Assembly: GCA_002689655.1 (NCBI GenBank)
Contig: NZHC01000034.1
Location: 1-33,176 of the forward strand
Reading direction: 5' to 3'
From: Rhodopirellula sp.
Lineage (GTDB): Bacteria; Planctomycetota; Planctomycetia; Pirellulales; Pirellulaceae
DNA: 33,176 bases
Made by a program: the position numbers and the translations under genes
In this document: in pieces, positions 1 through 7,423 of the stretch
Layout of the letters: each line of letters opens with the position of its first letter
Numbering within the stretch: the stretch's first letter is position 1
Notes under the pieces: model-generated
Database searches by the model: none
The model's input: the letters and a program-made list of their open reading frames with translations, nothing else
What the model was told of the DNA's origin: nothing

Positions 1-150
1 ACTCACCCTCGTTTGACTCACCCTCGTTTGACTCACCCTCGTTTGACTCACCCTCGTTTGACTCACCCTCGTTTGACTCACCCTCGTTTGACTCGCCCTC
101 CTTTGACTCACCCTCGTTTGACTCGCCCTCCTTTGACTCACCCTCCGCTG
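1..150. repeat. 15-bp coding tandem repeat (VNTR-like)
   Basis: Ten consecutive 15-bp units run from the window edge to 150. Seven read ACTCACCCTCGTTTG, two read ACTCGCCCTCCTTTG (91-105 and 121-135), and the last (136-150) is degenerate. On the minus strand they code for EGESN or EGESK in frame with the coiled-coil gene. Fifteen bases is a multiple of three, so copy number can change without a frameshift. The array probably continues past the left edge. Confidence 0.95.
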
Positions 151-808
151 GCTCATTGTCTTCGTTTTTACCGGAGTCCGCCGACTCTTCATCTTGCAAG
201 CGGTCCCGCAGTTCTTCGCTTCGCTCAGTAACGGATTTCTGTTCGCTCTCTAGTTCCTTGAGTTCAGCACCGTTTTCGGTTCTGGCGCGTGCGCTACGTT
301 GGTTGTTGAGGTTGCGTTTTAGATCCTTGATTAGTTTTGTGTAACGCTCCTTCTCGTTACGGATGCGTTTTGAGCGGTCTTCGCTAAGGAGCAGTTTGAG
401 CAGATCACCGAGCTCTTTGGTTGCTGCTTCCTGGTTTTGCACTGCTTGTTGGAACTCTTGCGTTTTGAGCGACGCCGAGGCGAGTTTCAGCTTTTCGAGA
501 ACGAACTTATCTCGGGATTGCTTTGCAGCACGCCGTAGAAGGGCGGACCGTTCAGGGTTCTCTGTCGACTCGACTTCCGCAAGCCTTAGCAACAATTCTT
601 CGAGCCGTTCGTATCGCTTAGCAACGCTTTGTTGTTTTGCTGTCAGCAGTTCCAGTTCATCTGCACTTGCCGTCTGTGGCTGATCTCCTTGCCAGAAGGT
701 CAAAGTCATCAGGGTGAGCACGACGAGAATACGATTGGATGTCATTCCGGCCCGGAAGTGCAAGCGATTGGTAGCAGCGGATGCGTTGGGTGACTTTCCG
801 GTGGTCAT
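1..808 (-). CDS. Exported coiled-coil protein with EGES[N/K] repeats (3' end cut by window edge)
   Basis: I do not recognise a named family. Translating leftward from ATG 808 gives about 269 residues before the window ends. An in-frame TAA lies nine codons upstream, which bounds the start. A second ATG at 745 gives a cleaner signal peptide (ILVVLTLMTLTFW core, cleavage near TASA-DELE), so 745 may be the true start. After the signal comes a charged, Leu/Glu/Lys-rich helical region of about 200 residues that reads as coiled coil. It ends in at least nine pentapeptides EGESN or EGESK coded by a 15-bp tandem repeat. The gene follows the DUF4175-like gene by 124 bp on the same strand. In planctomycetes a DUF4175-like protein is commonly followed by a long coiled-coil exported protein, so a cell-envelope role is inferred. 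The rest of the protein lies outside the window. Confidence 0.75.
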   Translation of the reverse strand, partial: MTTGKSPNASAATNRLHFRAGMTSNRILVVLTLMTLTFWQGDQPQTASADELELLTAKQQSVAKRYERLEELLLRLAEVESTENPERSALLRRAAKQSRDKFVLEKLKLASASLKTQEFQQAVQNQEAATKELGDLLKLLLSEDRSKRIRNEKERYTKLIKDLKRNLNNQRSARARTENGAELKELESEQKSVTERSEELRDRLQDEESADSGKNEDNEPAEGESKEGESNEGESKEGESNEGESNEGESNEGESNEGESNEGESNEGE

Positions 809-827
809 GGAACTGTTCCTGGGTGTT

Positions 828-845
828 TGTCGGATTACTCCGACA
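828..845. promoter_or_regulatory. Perfect 7-bp hairpin in the intergenic leader
   Basis: TGTCGGA-TTAC-TCCGACA is a perfect 7-bp stem with a 4-nt loop. It sits between the DUF4175-like stop (933) and the ATG at 808, about 20 nt before that start. It could be a leader or processing hairpin that sets expression of the second gene. There is no U-tract, so a classical terminator is unlikely. Confidence 0.35.
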
Positions 846-932
846 ACATCGTTGGTAGTGATGGTTCTATTTAGCTTCAAAGTCGGGGCAACTCGAAGTT
901 TAGCTTAGCACGGGCTTACAGTCGGCCAGTCG

Positions 933-3257
933 CTACTTGAACAAGTCAAGCACCTGCTTCTTTCGTTCTTCCTTCGTTTCATCTGTCAGTTCAGCTTGGT
1001 CATCCATTAGTTGACGCACCAAGTCGAGGACTTCGTTGTAAGTTTCCAAGTCAAGCATTTTTTCAAGGATAGCATTTAATTGCAGAATGACATCCTCGGC
1101 GGTGCTGACCGCTTCCGCTGTTCGTGCGATGCCTTGTTCAGGATCGCTTGCGATGGCCTCGATTGCTTTGATTTGTGTGCGTAGTTTGGCGAGCGACCCG
1201 TTGACCGTGACGTTGATTGGGTCTCGTACTCCGGTAGCGATTCTTTGGCTGCGATCAACTGAATCCACTCGATTGTTCAGCATCTCCAGTAGAATGTCAT
1301 CGAGTGATAACGCGATTCCTGTTAGTTCTTCAGATGTTTTGTTTGCTTGTAACCCGCTTTGTTGCGTCTTCAGTCGGCGAACTTGAACGGACCTGGTGAT
1401 CACCTGATCATTCGCATTTTTATCGATGTCGAAACCCGTTCTGCGTAGTAAATCGAGTGTTTGCCTCAGTGAATTCATCTCGTTGATCGTTTGTTCAAGA
1501 CGAGAACGTAGTCCGAGCTCTCTTCGTTCCAGAAGTGCAAGTAACTGTTCAGGTGTGACAACTTCGAGTCGGAAGACTTCGCTGCGAGTGACGTGTTCAT
1601 CTCCTAAATCGTAGCCATCCATCGCTTCGCCGATGAGGTTCACTGCGGTCCCGGGTGGCAGTTCAGACAAGGTGCCGCTGTCAACGAGTTGTTTCAGGTC
1701 CAGCTCCGCAGCGGCTTCTCCGTTGCGGTTGAGCCGAGGGGAGGTTGCGGCTGACTTTGTAGCAAGTTGTTCTGAGGAGGCGACATCCGTTGATGTGGCC
1801 TCGGCGGGGGTTACCGAAAGTATTAGGTCCGTGACGCCATAGTCATCCAGAGCTTTCGCGCTGACCGGCAATTTGGCTTTGGAAGTGATTGCGGTCCCGA
1901 TCCCCTTGATTTCGACGTTGAGCTCAGGCGGTTCGTCGAGGACCACTCCCAGAAAGTAACGGAACGGCGTTTGAGCCGAAATGCCGTTGGTGTCCTTCGG
2001 AACCATGCTGATGGTGCTTGCCGCGTTAAAGGCAGGCAGGGTGAAGCTGACTTCTTTTCGGTCTTTTGAATACTTCAGTGCGACATCGTTGCTAACGCTT
2101 TCGTCGGTTTTCAGTAACACATCAACATCACCCAGCGGAACGCTGCTGCTGGCGATCAGGGTAACGTCACTGCCCTCCCGTAATCGTAATCCCGACTGGT
2201 AGCCCGCGACCATGTCGGCCTGTCCGTCGTCTGAACTCCTCAGATATTCTGGGTATCGAATTTGCAGAGACATGTTTGCCAAAGCGGGGGGTTGGATCGC
2301 TTCGACTCGGAAGTCATCTAAGCGAGCATCAAGTCCGCGAATGTCTAGCGTGACGGATTCGCTTAACGAGGTCAGTGGTGCTCCATCGAGAATAAATGAC
2401 TGGTATCCTTCGACGATGCGTCCTACACGACGCATGGTCGACTGGCCACGAGTTCCTGAGTCGGTTTGGTAGTACACCGTGCACGCGACAGGCACTTCGG
2501 CGCCGTCTGCTAGGGCTCGGATTCGCAGTGTCCCGTTGCTACCGCGAGGCAATTGAATTGTTTTTCCCTCAAATTCGATCAGGTCCGGTGCAAGGGCAGT
2601 GTCGTCGTCGGCGGCGACGATCGGAAGTTCGATACCGACCATTTGTAAGTTGGCCCTACGGGGCCACGGGGTGTCAGTTAGTAGAGTGAGTCGAGACGCA
2701 GCTAATGCGAAGGCTTGTGGGCTGAGAATCAGAAATACCAGCGCGGCTATACCAAGTGGGCCGACAATTGCGATCTTGTGCAGCAATGGTTGCAATCGAA
2801 AAACACGAGTCGGATCGACTTTGTCAATTTCAGAAGCGGCCTCGGCGTGCACGTGGGCCAGTAGTGTCGTTGAGTGTGAGTCACCAGTGCGGCCCGCTTC
2901 GTTTAGTTGAACCGCTGTTACCAGGCGGCCTCCAAGGTTTGGATGGTGGCGCTCTACCAGCAAAGCTAAGCTGTCATCCGGTAATGGACGGTGTAAACGT
3001 CCAGCAAGCATCTTGAAAAGCACGAAGAACAGACTAGCCGCGACGGCACTCAGCAGCAGCGTTCGTGCCAACCTTGGCATCTCGGTGCCCCCCAGTTGGA
3101 CAGGGAGAAAATCCAATGCCAAGCCGATCCAGAAAGCTGATAAAACCAATGCGAGCATTGCTAGCAGCGAATCCCATACGATGTAGCGTCGGATTCGACT
3201 GCGCAGCGACTGGAGCAGCGAGTTCAGGCCGGGGTCAAGATGTGATTGGGAAGACAT
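933..3257 (-). CDS. DUF4175-like multi-pass membrane protein
   Basis: This 774-residue protein has an N-terminal membrane module with hydrophobic segments at about residues 26-50, 66-84 and 160-180. Between segments two and three is a conserved-looking stretch, LLVERHHPNLGGRLVTAV, typical of the large DUF4175-like proteins of planctomycetes. The rest (about 190-774) is predicted extracytoplasmic: beta-rich segments to about 540, then a long helical, Leu/Glu/Arg-rich C-terminus that looks like coiled coil. The start ATG at 3257 is placed 187 bp from the divergent hisA-type gene. The next gene downstream is the EGES-repeat protein on the same strand, probably one transcript. In relatives this protein goes with DUF58, BatA and VWA proteins; in this window those lie 6 kb away on the other strand. 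The role is unknown; envelope quality control or chaperoning is inference. The domain name is recognised by overall pattern only. Confidence 0.72.
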   Translation of the reverse strand: MSSQSHLDPGLNSLLQSLRSRIRRYIVWDSLLAMLALVLSAFWIGLALDFLPVQLGGTEMPRLARTLLLSAVAASLFFVLFKMLAGRLHRPLPDDSLALLVERHHPNLGGRLVTAVQLNEAGRTGDSHSTTLLAHVHAEAASEIDKVDPTRVFRLQPLLHKIAIVGPLGIAALVFLILSPQAFALAASRLTLLTDTPWPRRANLQMVGIELPIVAADDDTALAPDLIEFEGKTIQLPRGSNGTLRIRALADGAEVPVACTVYYQTDSGTRGQSTMRRVGRIVEGYQSFILDGAPLTSLSESVTLDIRGLDARLDDFRVEAIQPPALANMSLQIRYPEYLRSSDDGQADMVAGYQSGLRLREGSDVTLIASSSVPLGDVDVLLKTDESVSNDVALKYSKDRKEVSFTLPAFNAASTISMVPKDTNGISAQTPFRYFLGVVLDEPPELNVEIKGIGTAITSKAKLPVSAKALDDYGVTDLILSVTPAEATSTDVASSEQLATKSAATSPRLNRNGEAAAELDLKQLVDSGTLSELPPGTAVNLIGEAMDGYDLGDEHVTRSEVFRLEVVTPEQLLALLERRELGLRSRLEQTINEMNSLRQTLDLLRRTGFDIDKNANDQVITRSVQVRRLKTQQSGLQANKTSEELTGIALSLDDILLEMLNNRVDSVDRSQRIATGVRDPINVTVNGSLAKLRTQIKAIEAIASDPEQGIARTAEAVSTAEDVILQLNAILEKMLDLETYNEVLDLVRQLMDDQAELTDETKEERKKQVLDLFK

Positions 3258-3444
3258 GCAGAAGAGGTTGAATTACATTTGGTGCGAGCTGTGCGGGGTA
3301 GGCCCCCGACCAGTTTCCATTTATACCAGACACGAGGACTCTGTAGCATTCTGGCTACCCCCAGAACTCCCTAGGAACGGTGACCTGTTCACCGAGGTTT
3401 GAGCCCATCTCGCTCCATTCTCATTCATAAAGCGTATTTACGGA
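3258..3444. promoter_or_regulatory. Divergent promoter region between the DUF4175-like and hisA-type genes
   Basis: The 187 bp between the two divergent starts must hold both promoters. A perfect 6-bp dyad, CGGTGA-CCTGT-TCACCG, sits at 3378-3394, about 50 bp before the hisA-type ATG, and could be an operator. An AT-rich TTTATACC at about 3320 could be a -10 element. Neither start has a strong Shine-Dalgarno site. Confidence 0.35.
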
Positions 3445-4224
3445 ATGACAAAATTTAGACCTTGTATCGATCTGCATGATGGGCGAGTCAAACAAATCAT
3501 TGGGGGCACACTACAAGATGATATTTCGCCGGTCGAAAATTTCGTTTCATCGAGGCCGCCATGTTGGTTTGCGGGCAAATATGCAGCGGACGGTTTGACG
3601 GGGGGGCATGTCATCAAACTTGGACCGGGAAATGACGCTGCCGCGAGGGTAGCCTTGGACGCATTTCCCGGCGGAATGCAAATTGGTGGCGGTATTTCTG
3701 CTGAAAACGCAAGTTATTGGCTGGATTGTGGGGCCAGTCACGTGATCATCACTTCGTGGCTGTTCAGCCCGGATGGAAACTTGCTTCCAGACAGGTTGTC
3801 GAAAATCCGTGCTGCCGTCGGCGCTGAGAGGCTTGTGATTGACCTGAGTTGTCGACGCATTTCGACAGACAGCGGGCATCCTGCTTGGTGTGTCGCGATG
3901 AATCGGTGGCAAAAGCTGACCAATGTCGTGATCAGTGAACAAACGTTAAGCATGTTGGCCGAGTTTGCAGCCGAGTTTCTTGTTCATGCGGCTGATGTCG
4001 AGGGGCTTTGCGGCGGAATCGATCGTGAATTGGTGGCCTTGTTGGGTCAGTGGGGGCATTTACCCATTACTTATGCAGGTGGTGCCGCTTCGATGCAAGA
4101 TGTTCAATTGGTAGACACCGCCAGCGCTGGAAAAGTTGATGTCACCGTCGGAAGCGCGCTCGATCTCTTTGGCGGACACGGTATGAAATATGCCGAGTTA
4201 GTCGAGTGGAATCGGCGCGACTGA
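3445..4224 (+). CDS. hisA: HisA isomerase, eukaryotic (HIS6) type
   Basis: The predicted enzyme converts ProFAR to PRFAR (5-phosphoribosyl-formimino-AICAR-phosphate isomerase), the fourth step of histidine biosynthesis, in the cytosol. The 259-residue protein opens with TKFRPCIDLHDGRVKQIIGG and carries HVIKLGPGND (55-64), IGGGI (80-84), VIITSWLF (100-107), VIDLSCR (131-137), HAADVEGLCGGID (181-193), YAGG (210-213) and VDVTVGSALDLFGG (231-244). As I recall them, these match yeast HIS6 and plant HisA almost motif for motif. Ordinary bacterial HisA instead opens like IPAIDLxxGxxVRL and has a different catalytic strand. Likely catalytic acids are Asp9 and Asp133 or Asp184 by position in the (beta/alpha)8 barrel. 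Length is the same as the yeast enzyme. It stands alone, with no other his gene nearby. Identity is very secure; the evolutionary history is not. Confidence 0.93.
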   Translation: MTKFRPCIDLHDGRVKQIIGGTLQDDISPVENFVSSRPPCWFAGKYAADGLTGGHVIKLGPGNDAAARVALDAFPGGMQIGGGISAENASYWLDCGASHVIITSWLFSPDGNLLPDRLSKIRAAVGAERLVIDLSCRRISTDSGHPAWCVAMNRWQKLTNVVISEQTLSMLAEFAAEFLVHAADVEGLCGGIDRELVALLGQWGHLPITYAGGAASMQDVQLVDTASAGKVDVTVGSALDLFGGHGMKYAELVEWNRRD

Positions 4225-4346
4225 CCCCCATGGGCCGTCGGCACGGATCAGAGAGAGCGGATCGAACTGACAGGCCAGCCCTGCCATTGGTGTGCCGGGC
4301 TTCAGCATAGACGCCGTCGAGTCGCCAAGTGGGCTGACCGCAGCGT

Positions 4347-4595
4347 TCATTCGCCATCGTGGCCCGTGTTGCTACGCAGGACATATAGCATTGAATTCTC
4401 ACTACAGTCCTCTCGTATCTCGGTCATCCAGTCTGGAAGCGTTTGTAAGTCTTCAACTTGAATAGCATCGTTTGGTGCGGCCGTTGGGGCTGCGGGATAA
4501 AGATCCACAGCTGGGTAAAACGGCGTGGCGGGCGCAAGCGACTCTGTCTTACTTATCTCTTCCCCAGATGTTGTTTTATCAATAACCGTATTCAT
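4347..4595 (-). CDS. Possible small hypothetical protein (82 aa)
   Basis: This is a short reading frame from ATG 4595. I do not recognise it. The protein is acidic with a Pro/Ala-rich middle (residues about 22-41) and an Asp/Glu-rich second half containing LPDWMTEIREDCSEN. No signal peptide or membrane segment is visible. A weak purine stretch (GGGAAAA) lies about 8 nt before the start. It sits alone in the sparse region after the hisA-type gene, and its residue usage is more protein-like than the competing frames. It could still be a chance ORF. Confidence 0.35.
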   Translation of the reverse strand: MNTVIDKTTSGEEISKTESLAPATPFYPAVDLYPAAPTAAPNDAIQVEDLQTLPDWMTEIREDCSENSMLYVLRSNTGHDGE

Positions 4596-5513
4596 GCAAT
4601 TTTCCCGTGCTTAAGTCCGTGGCTTGATTGTCGTTTGGGTTAAGCCAGCTGGTGCACGACTTCTTGCCGCATACTGCCAGATGCTGGGGATTGCCCAGCG
4701 GTGATTGTGATAATGTTCAGGTCAATCCCTGAGCCTTCAGGAAGTTTTTTTGCCACTGAACGCGGCGTTTAGCAATGTGCTGTGATTCCGAATTTGGGGC
4801 CATCTTGAATGCGGACCGCGTATTGCCGCTGCAGTAATTGCCGCGGGAATAATTTGGGCGTCTGCTTCCAACGATGGCAACCATCGCCTCGAGTGCGAGG
4901 CAACCGAAGCAATCCCGCATCAAACATCGTAATAGCTTAACTTCCTTCAAGGTTGGTGGCGAGTGTTCATTGCGGGGCTTTTCTCGGATGTGCGGTGTGT
5001 CTTGGACATTCAGGGTTCGTTCGACACTCGGGGCGACAGACTGCAGGCAGTACTCATCAAAAGATTTGGACGGTGCTGATTTTCGGTGATTGCATCCCGG
5101 ATCGCACGGCACCTACACACGAATTGGCGAGCCGATGGCATTTAAGTCAAAATTTGATCCTTCGAGCATTGTTAAGGTGGAGCCTTTTTGCATAGCCTGT
5201 TTTTCTGAGATATGTGTGAGGTATGTCTGTGGTTTATTGACGATGGCTTGGAACCATCTGCGATTCAAGTGATTTGAGTGTGCCTTTATCAACTCGCTCG
5301 AACTCGCATTGTCGCTGCGTGCTTCTGAAAAACCGGAACCAGTTTGGGCAAGATAGGGAAGATGTTAAGGATTTTGTTCAAGTTGCCGATAAAAACACAA
5401 GTTTGTGAAGCTGCTTTTCGTCTTTGTTCCGATTCGATCCGAAGTCGCGTGCAGTTTGCTATTTGTCCGGTATTTTCGGCTTAAACATCTAAAAATCTAA
5501 AAGAGATCAAACG
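4596..5513. other. Sparse intergenic region before the coiled-coil gene
   Basis: I find no convincing gene here. A 131-residue minus-strand frame (4717-5112) has no recognisable motif and an unbalanced Cys/Arg/Ser content, so it is probably chance or decayed sequence. The last 230 bp are more AT-rich and should contain the promoter of the gene at 5514, including a short direct repeat ATCTAAAAATCTAAAA just before a purine-rich AAGAG site. Confidence 0.5.
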
Positions 5514-7283
5514 ATGTGGTGGACAGCAGATAGACGAGTCCAGCGTCAACCGATTCGGTTCACCAAGTCCATTCCAGTTCGGAAATCTATGGCAGTCGAA
5601 TCAACGCCTAACGCCAGAAAACGACGGCATCTGAGGTTGCCAGTTAGTGTGGCACAAGCCGCAGCAAATCTGATTCTGCAGGAATCCGGAGCAGATTACA
5701 ACGCTGAGGTGCCTGGGCTGAGGAAAGATATTCGATCGTTGGAGTCAGCACTTCGGCATGTAACCCGACAGAGCAGTATCGCTACCTGCTCGGTTGAATC
5801 TCTGCAAAACGAAAGGCAAGGCCAGCTGGAAACAATCGAGCAGCTAAATCAAGAGCTTGGCGTGCTGAAGTCCCAATATGAACGTGTGCATCTGCGGAAC
5901 AGTGAAGAGAGGGCGTGGCTTACGATCGCTGTGGATTTGGCAAGCAGTATGGGACGCACGACGGCAGTGCTCAAACATGATGCGGAACAGCAATTATCAG
6001 CAGTGATGCCAAAGCTTGCTCAACTCCGCTCAGATAATCAGCACCTGGAAAACAAACTGACGGCGGCACGTCAGGAGAACAAAATATTTTCTGACGTGAT
6101 TAGTGATATGGAATCACGCCACGAGAATGAAACTTATCAAGCACAGGAACAGTTGCGGTTGCTGCAGAAACGGATGAGTCAGGATGGTGCAACTGATCGT
6201 TCGCAGGTTCAGCAGTTGAATATCAGAATAGTAAGTCAGGCCGAAGAAATACGCTCATTGCAGAAAAAATTGGCAGGCATGCAAGGCAACGTTTCTTCCG
6301 AAGCATCTGGATTTCAACTGATCTTGGACGAGCAGTCGATGACGGAGAATCAAGCGGATGCGGAGTTGAATGAACGCTTGGAAGATAGTCTGCAGGCAGC
6401 ACGCATCGAACTTGATTCCGCCGTTCACGAACTTAAATATGCTCAAGCAGAAGCGGAACGCCTGCGACAATATGCAGGCCAGATTGAGCAGCAATTCGAT
6501 TCTGAGTTTCACCATGTCGTTCAGGTTGCCCAACTGCATGCCACCCTCGCTGCACGGCTGGAACAATCTCGGGAATCCGATGAAAACGTCGTGCCGTTGT
6601 ATGCTGAGATGCACCATGAAGAGCAGGTGATCCCCAATCAGCCAACTATCGCTGATTTGATTGCCCGAAATAACGAATTGACGCATGCATTGATGGTGGC
6701 AGGTCAGTTCCAAGAAGCCTCGGCTGCCACTTCTGAAACAATAGATATGCAGTCCCGGGAACTGCGTAATGTCAATCACGAATTGTGCACTCTCCGTGAT
6801 CGGCAGGCTGAACTGGCTGGTGAAAATGAAACGCTATCAGCGTTCAATAAACAGTTGGAGCAGCGTTTGTCTGAGTTGATGCAGCGACTCTCAGCGACTG
6901 AACAAAAAAGGTCGGAAGCAAAAGCTGAATGGGAAAAACTGTTGGCCCATCATGAGGGTGGAATAGGTGTGGCGAAAGCGGAATGTCGCCTTGTTAAGAG
7001 TCAACTGGAAGACCAGCGAATCAAATTTGAGTTGAAATTAAAGCAACAGCGGGAAGTGATTCGCTGCCTCAATGCCGACGTTGTTGCAACTCGCGGCCAT
7101 CAGTCCCAGTTAGAGCGAAACTTGGAGGAGGAGACATTGAACCGCCAGTTGGCGGAACAGGAGGTAAGGCAGGTGAAGCGTGAGGCGTCTCGGCTGAGCG
7201 AGTCTTTGTCGCTAGAGTCGCAGCAATCCAACCCGGCTGGTGATGAGCCTGGTGGGGAATCGTCAGTTCGCTCCGCTGCTTGA
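5514..7283 (+). CDS. Large soluble coiled-coil protein of unknown function
   Basis: I do not recognise a named family. The 589-residue protein has a basic N-terminus (about 1-45, with KRRHLRLP) and a short Ala-rich helix. From about residue 65 to 575 it is almost unbroken Gln/Glu/Leu-rich helix with heptad spacing, broken by short turns near residues 265-280 and 360-375. There is no signal peptide, membrane segment or ATPase motif, so it is not an SMC protein and is probably cytoplasmic. ATG 5514 is preceded by AAGAGAT about 8 nt upstream; an alternative start is Met26 (AVESTPNARKRRHL). It is monocistronic, with hisA upstream and a convergent MscS gene downstream. A scaffold, cytoskeleton-like or nucleoid-linked role fits the shape, and the basic head could bind DNA or membrane, but that is inference. 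Confidence 0.8.
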   Translation: MWWTADRRVQRQPIRFTKSIPVRKSMAVESTPNARKRRHLRLPVSVAQAAANLILQESGADYNAEVPGLRKDIRSLESALRHVTRQSSIATCSVESLQNERQGQLETIEQLNQELGVLKSQYERVHLRNSEERAWLTIAVDLASSMGRTTAVLKHDAEQQLSAVMPKLAQLRSDNQHLENKLTAARQENKIFSDVISDMESRHENETYQAQEQLRLLQKRMSQDGATDRSQVQQLNIRIVSQAEEIRSLQKKLAGMQGNVSSEASGFQLILDEQSMTENQADAELNERLEDSLQAARIELDSAVHELKYAQAEAERLRQYAGQIEQQFDSEFHHVVQVAQLHATLAARLEQSRESDENVVPLYAEMHHEEQVIPNQPTIADLIARNNELTHALMVAGQFQEASAATSETIDMQSRELRNVNHELCTLRDRQAELAGENETLSAFNKQLEQRLSELMQRLSATEQKRSEAKAEWEKLLAHHEGGIGVAKAECRLVKSQLEDQRIKFELKLKQQREVIRCLNADVVATRGHQSQLERNLEEETLNRQLAEQEVRQVKREASRLSESLSLESQQSNPAGDEPGGESSVRSAA

Positions 7284-7341
7284 TTGCACCTTCTTTCGAA
7301 AGATTGGGGGCTTTCCATAAATTTGGCAGGGTTGGGGGCTC

Positions 7342-7358
7342 AGGTGGTGCGGCCACCT
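7342..7358. terminator. Candidate hairpin between convergent genes
   Basis: AGGTGG-TGCGG-CCACCT is a perfect 6-bp GC-rich stem with a 5-nt loop. It lies in the 140-bp gap where the coiled-coil gene (plus) and the MscS gene (minus) converge. It could end both transcripts. There is no T-run on either side, so this is weak. Confidence 0.3.
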
Positions 7359-7423
7359 CGAAGTTTCAGTGTCGCGTTTAGTGCGGCGGACTGGTTGAAT
7401 CACGGGTGTTTTTAATCGATCAA

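Noticed and set aside
1-150. CRISPR array
   Set aside because: The units are contiguous 15-bp repeats without spacers and lie in frame within a coding region.
13-231. Plus-strand repeat protein (THPRL units)
   Set aside because: It is the antisense reading of the EGES repeat; the minus-strand frame has a signal peptide, coiled coil and operon context.
4717-5112. Minus-strand 131-codon gene
   Set aside because: No motif, no ribosome site, unbalanced Cys/Arg/Ser content. It may be decayed sequence but I cannot show it.
6255-6779. Minus-strand 174-codon gene inside the coiled-coil gene
   Set aside because: Antisense to a long, heptad-patterned frame; its Cys/Phe/His-rich product looks like a shadow.
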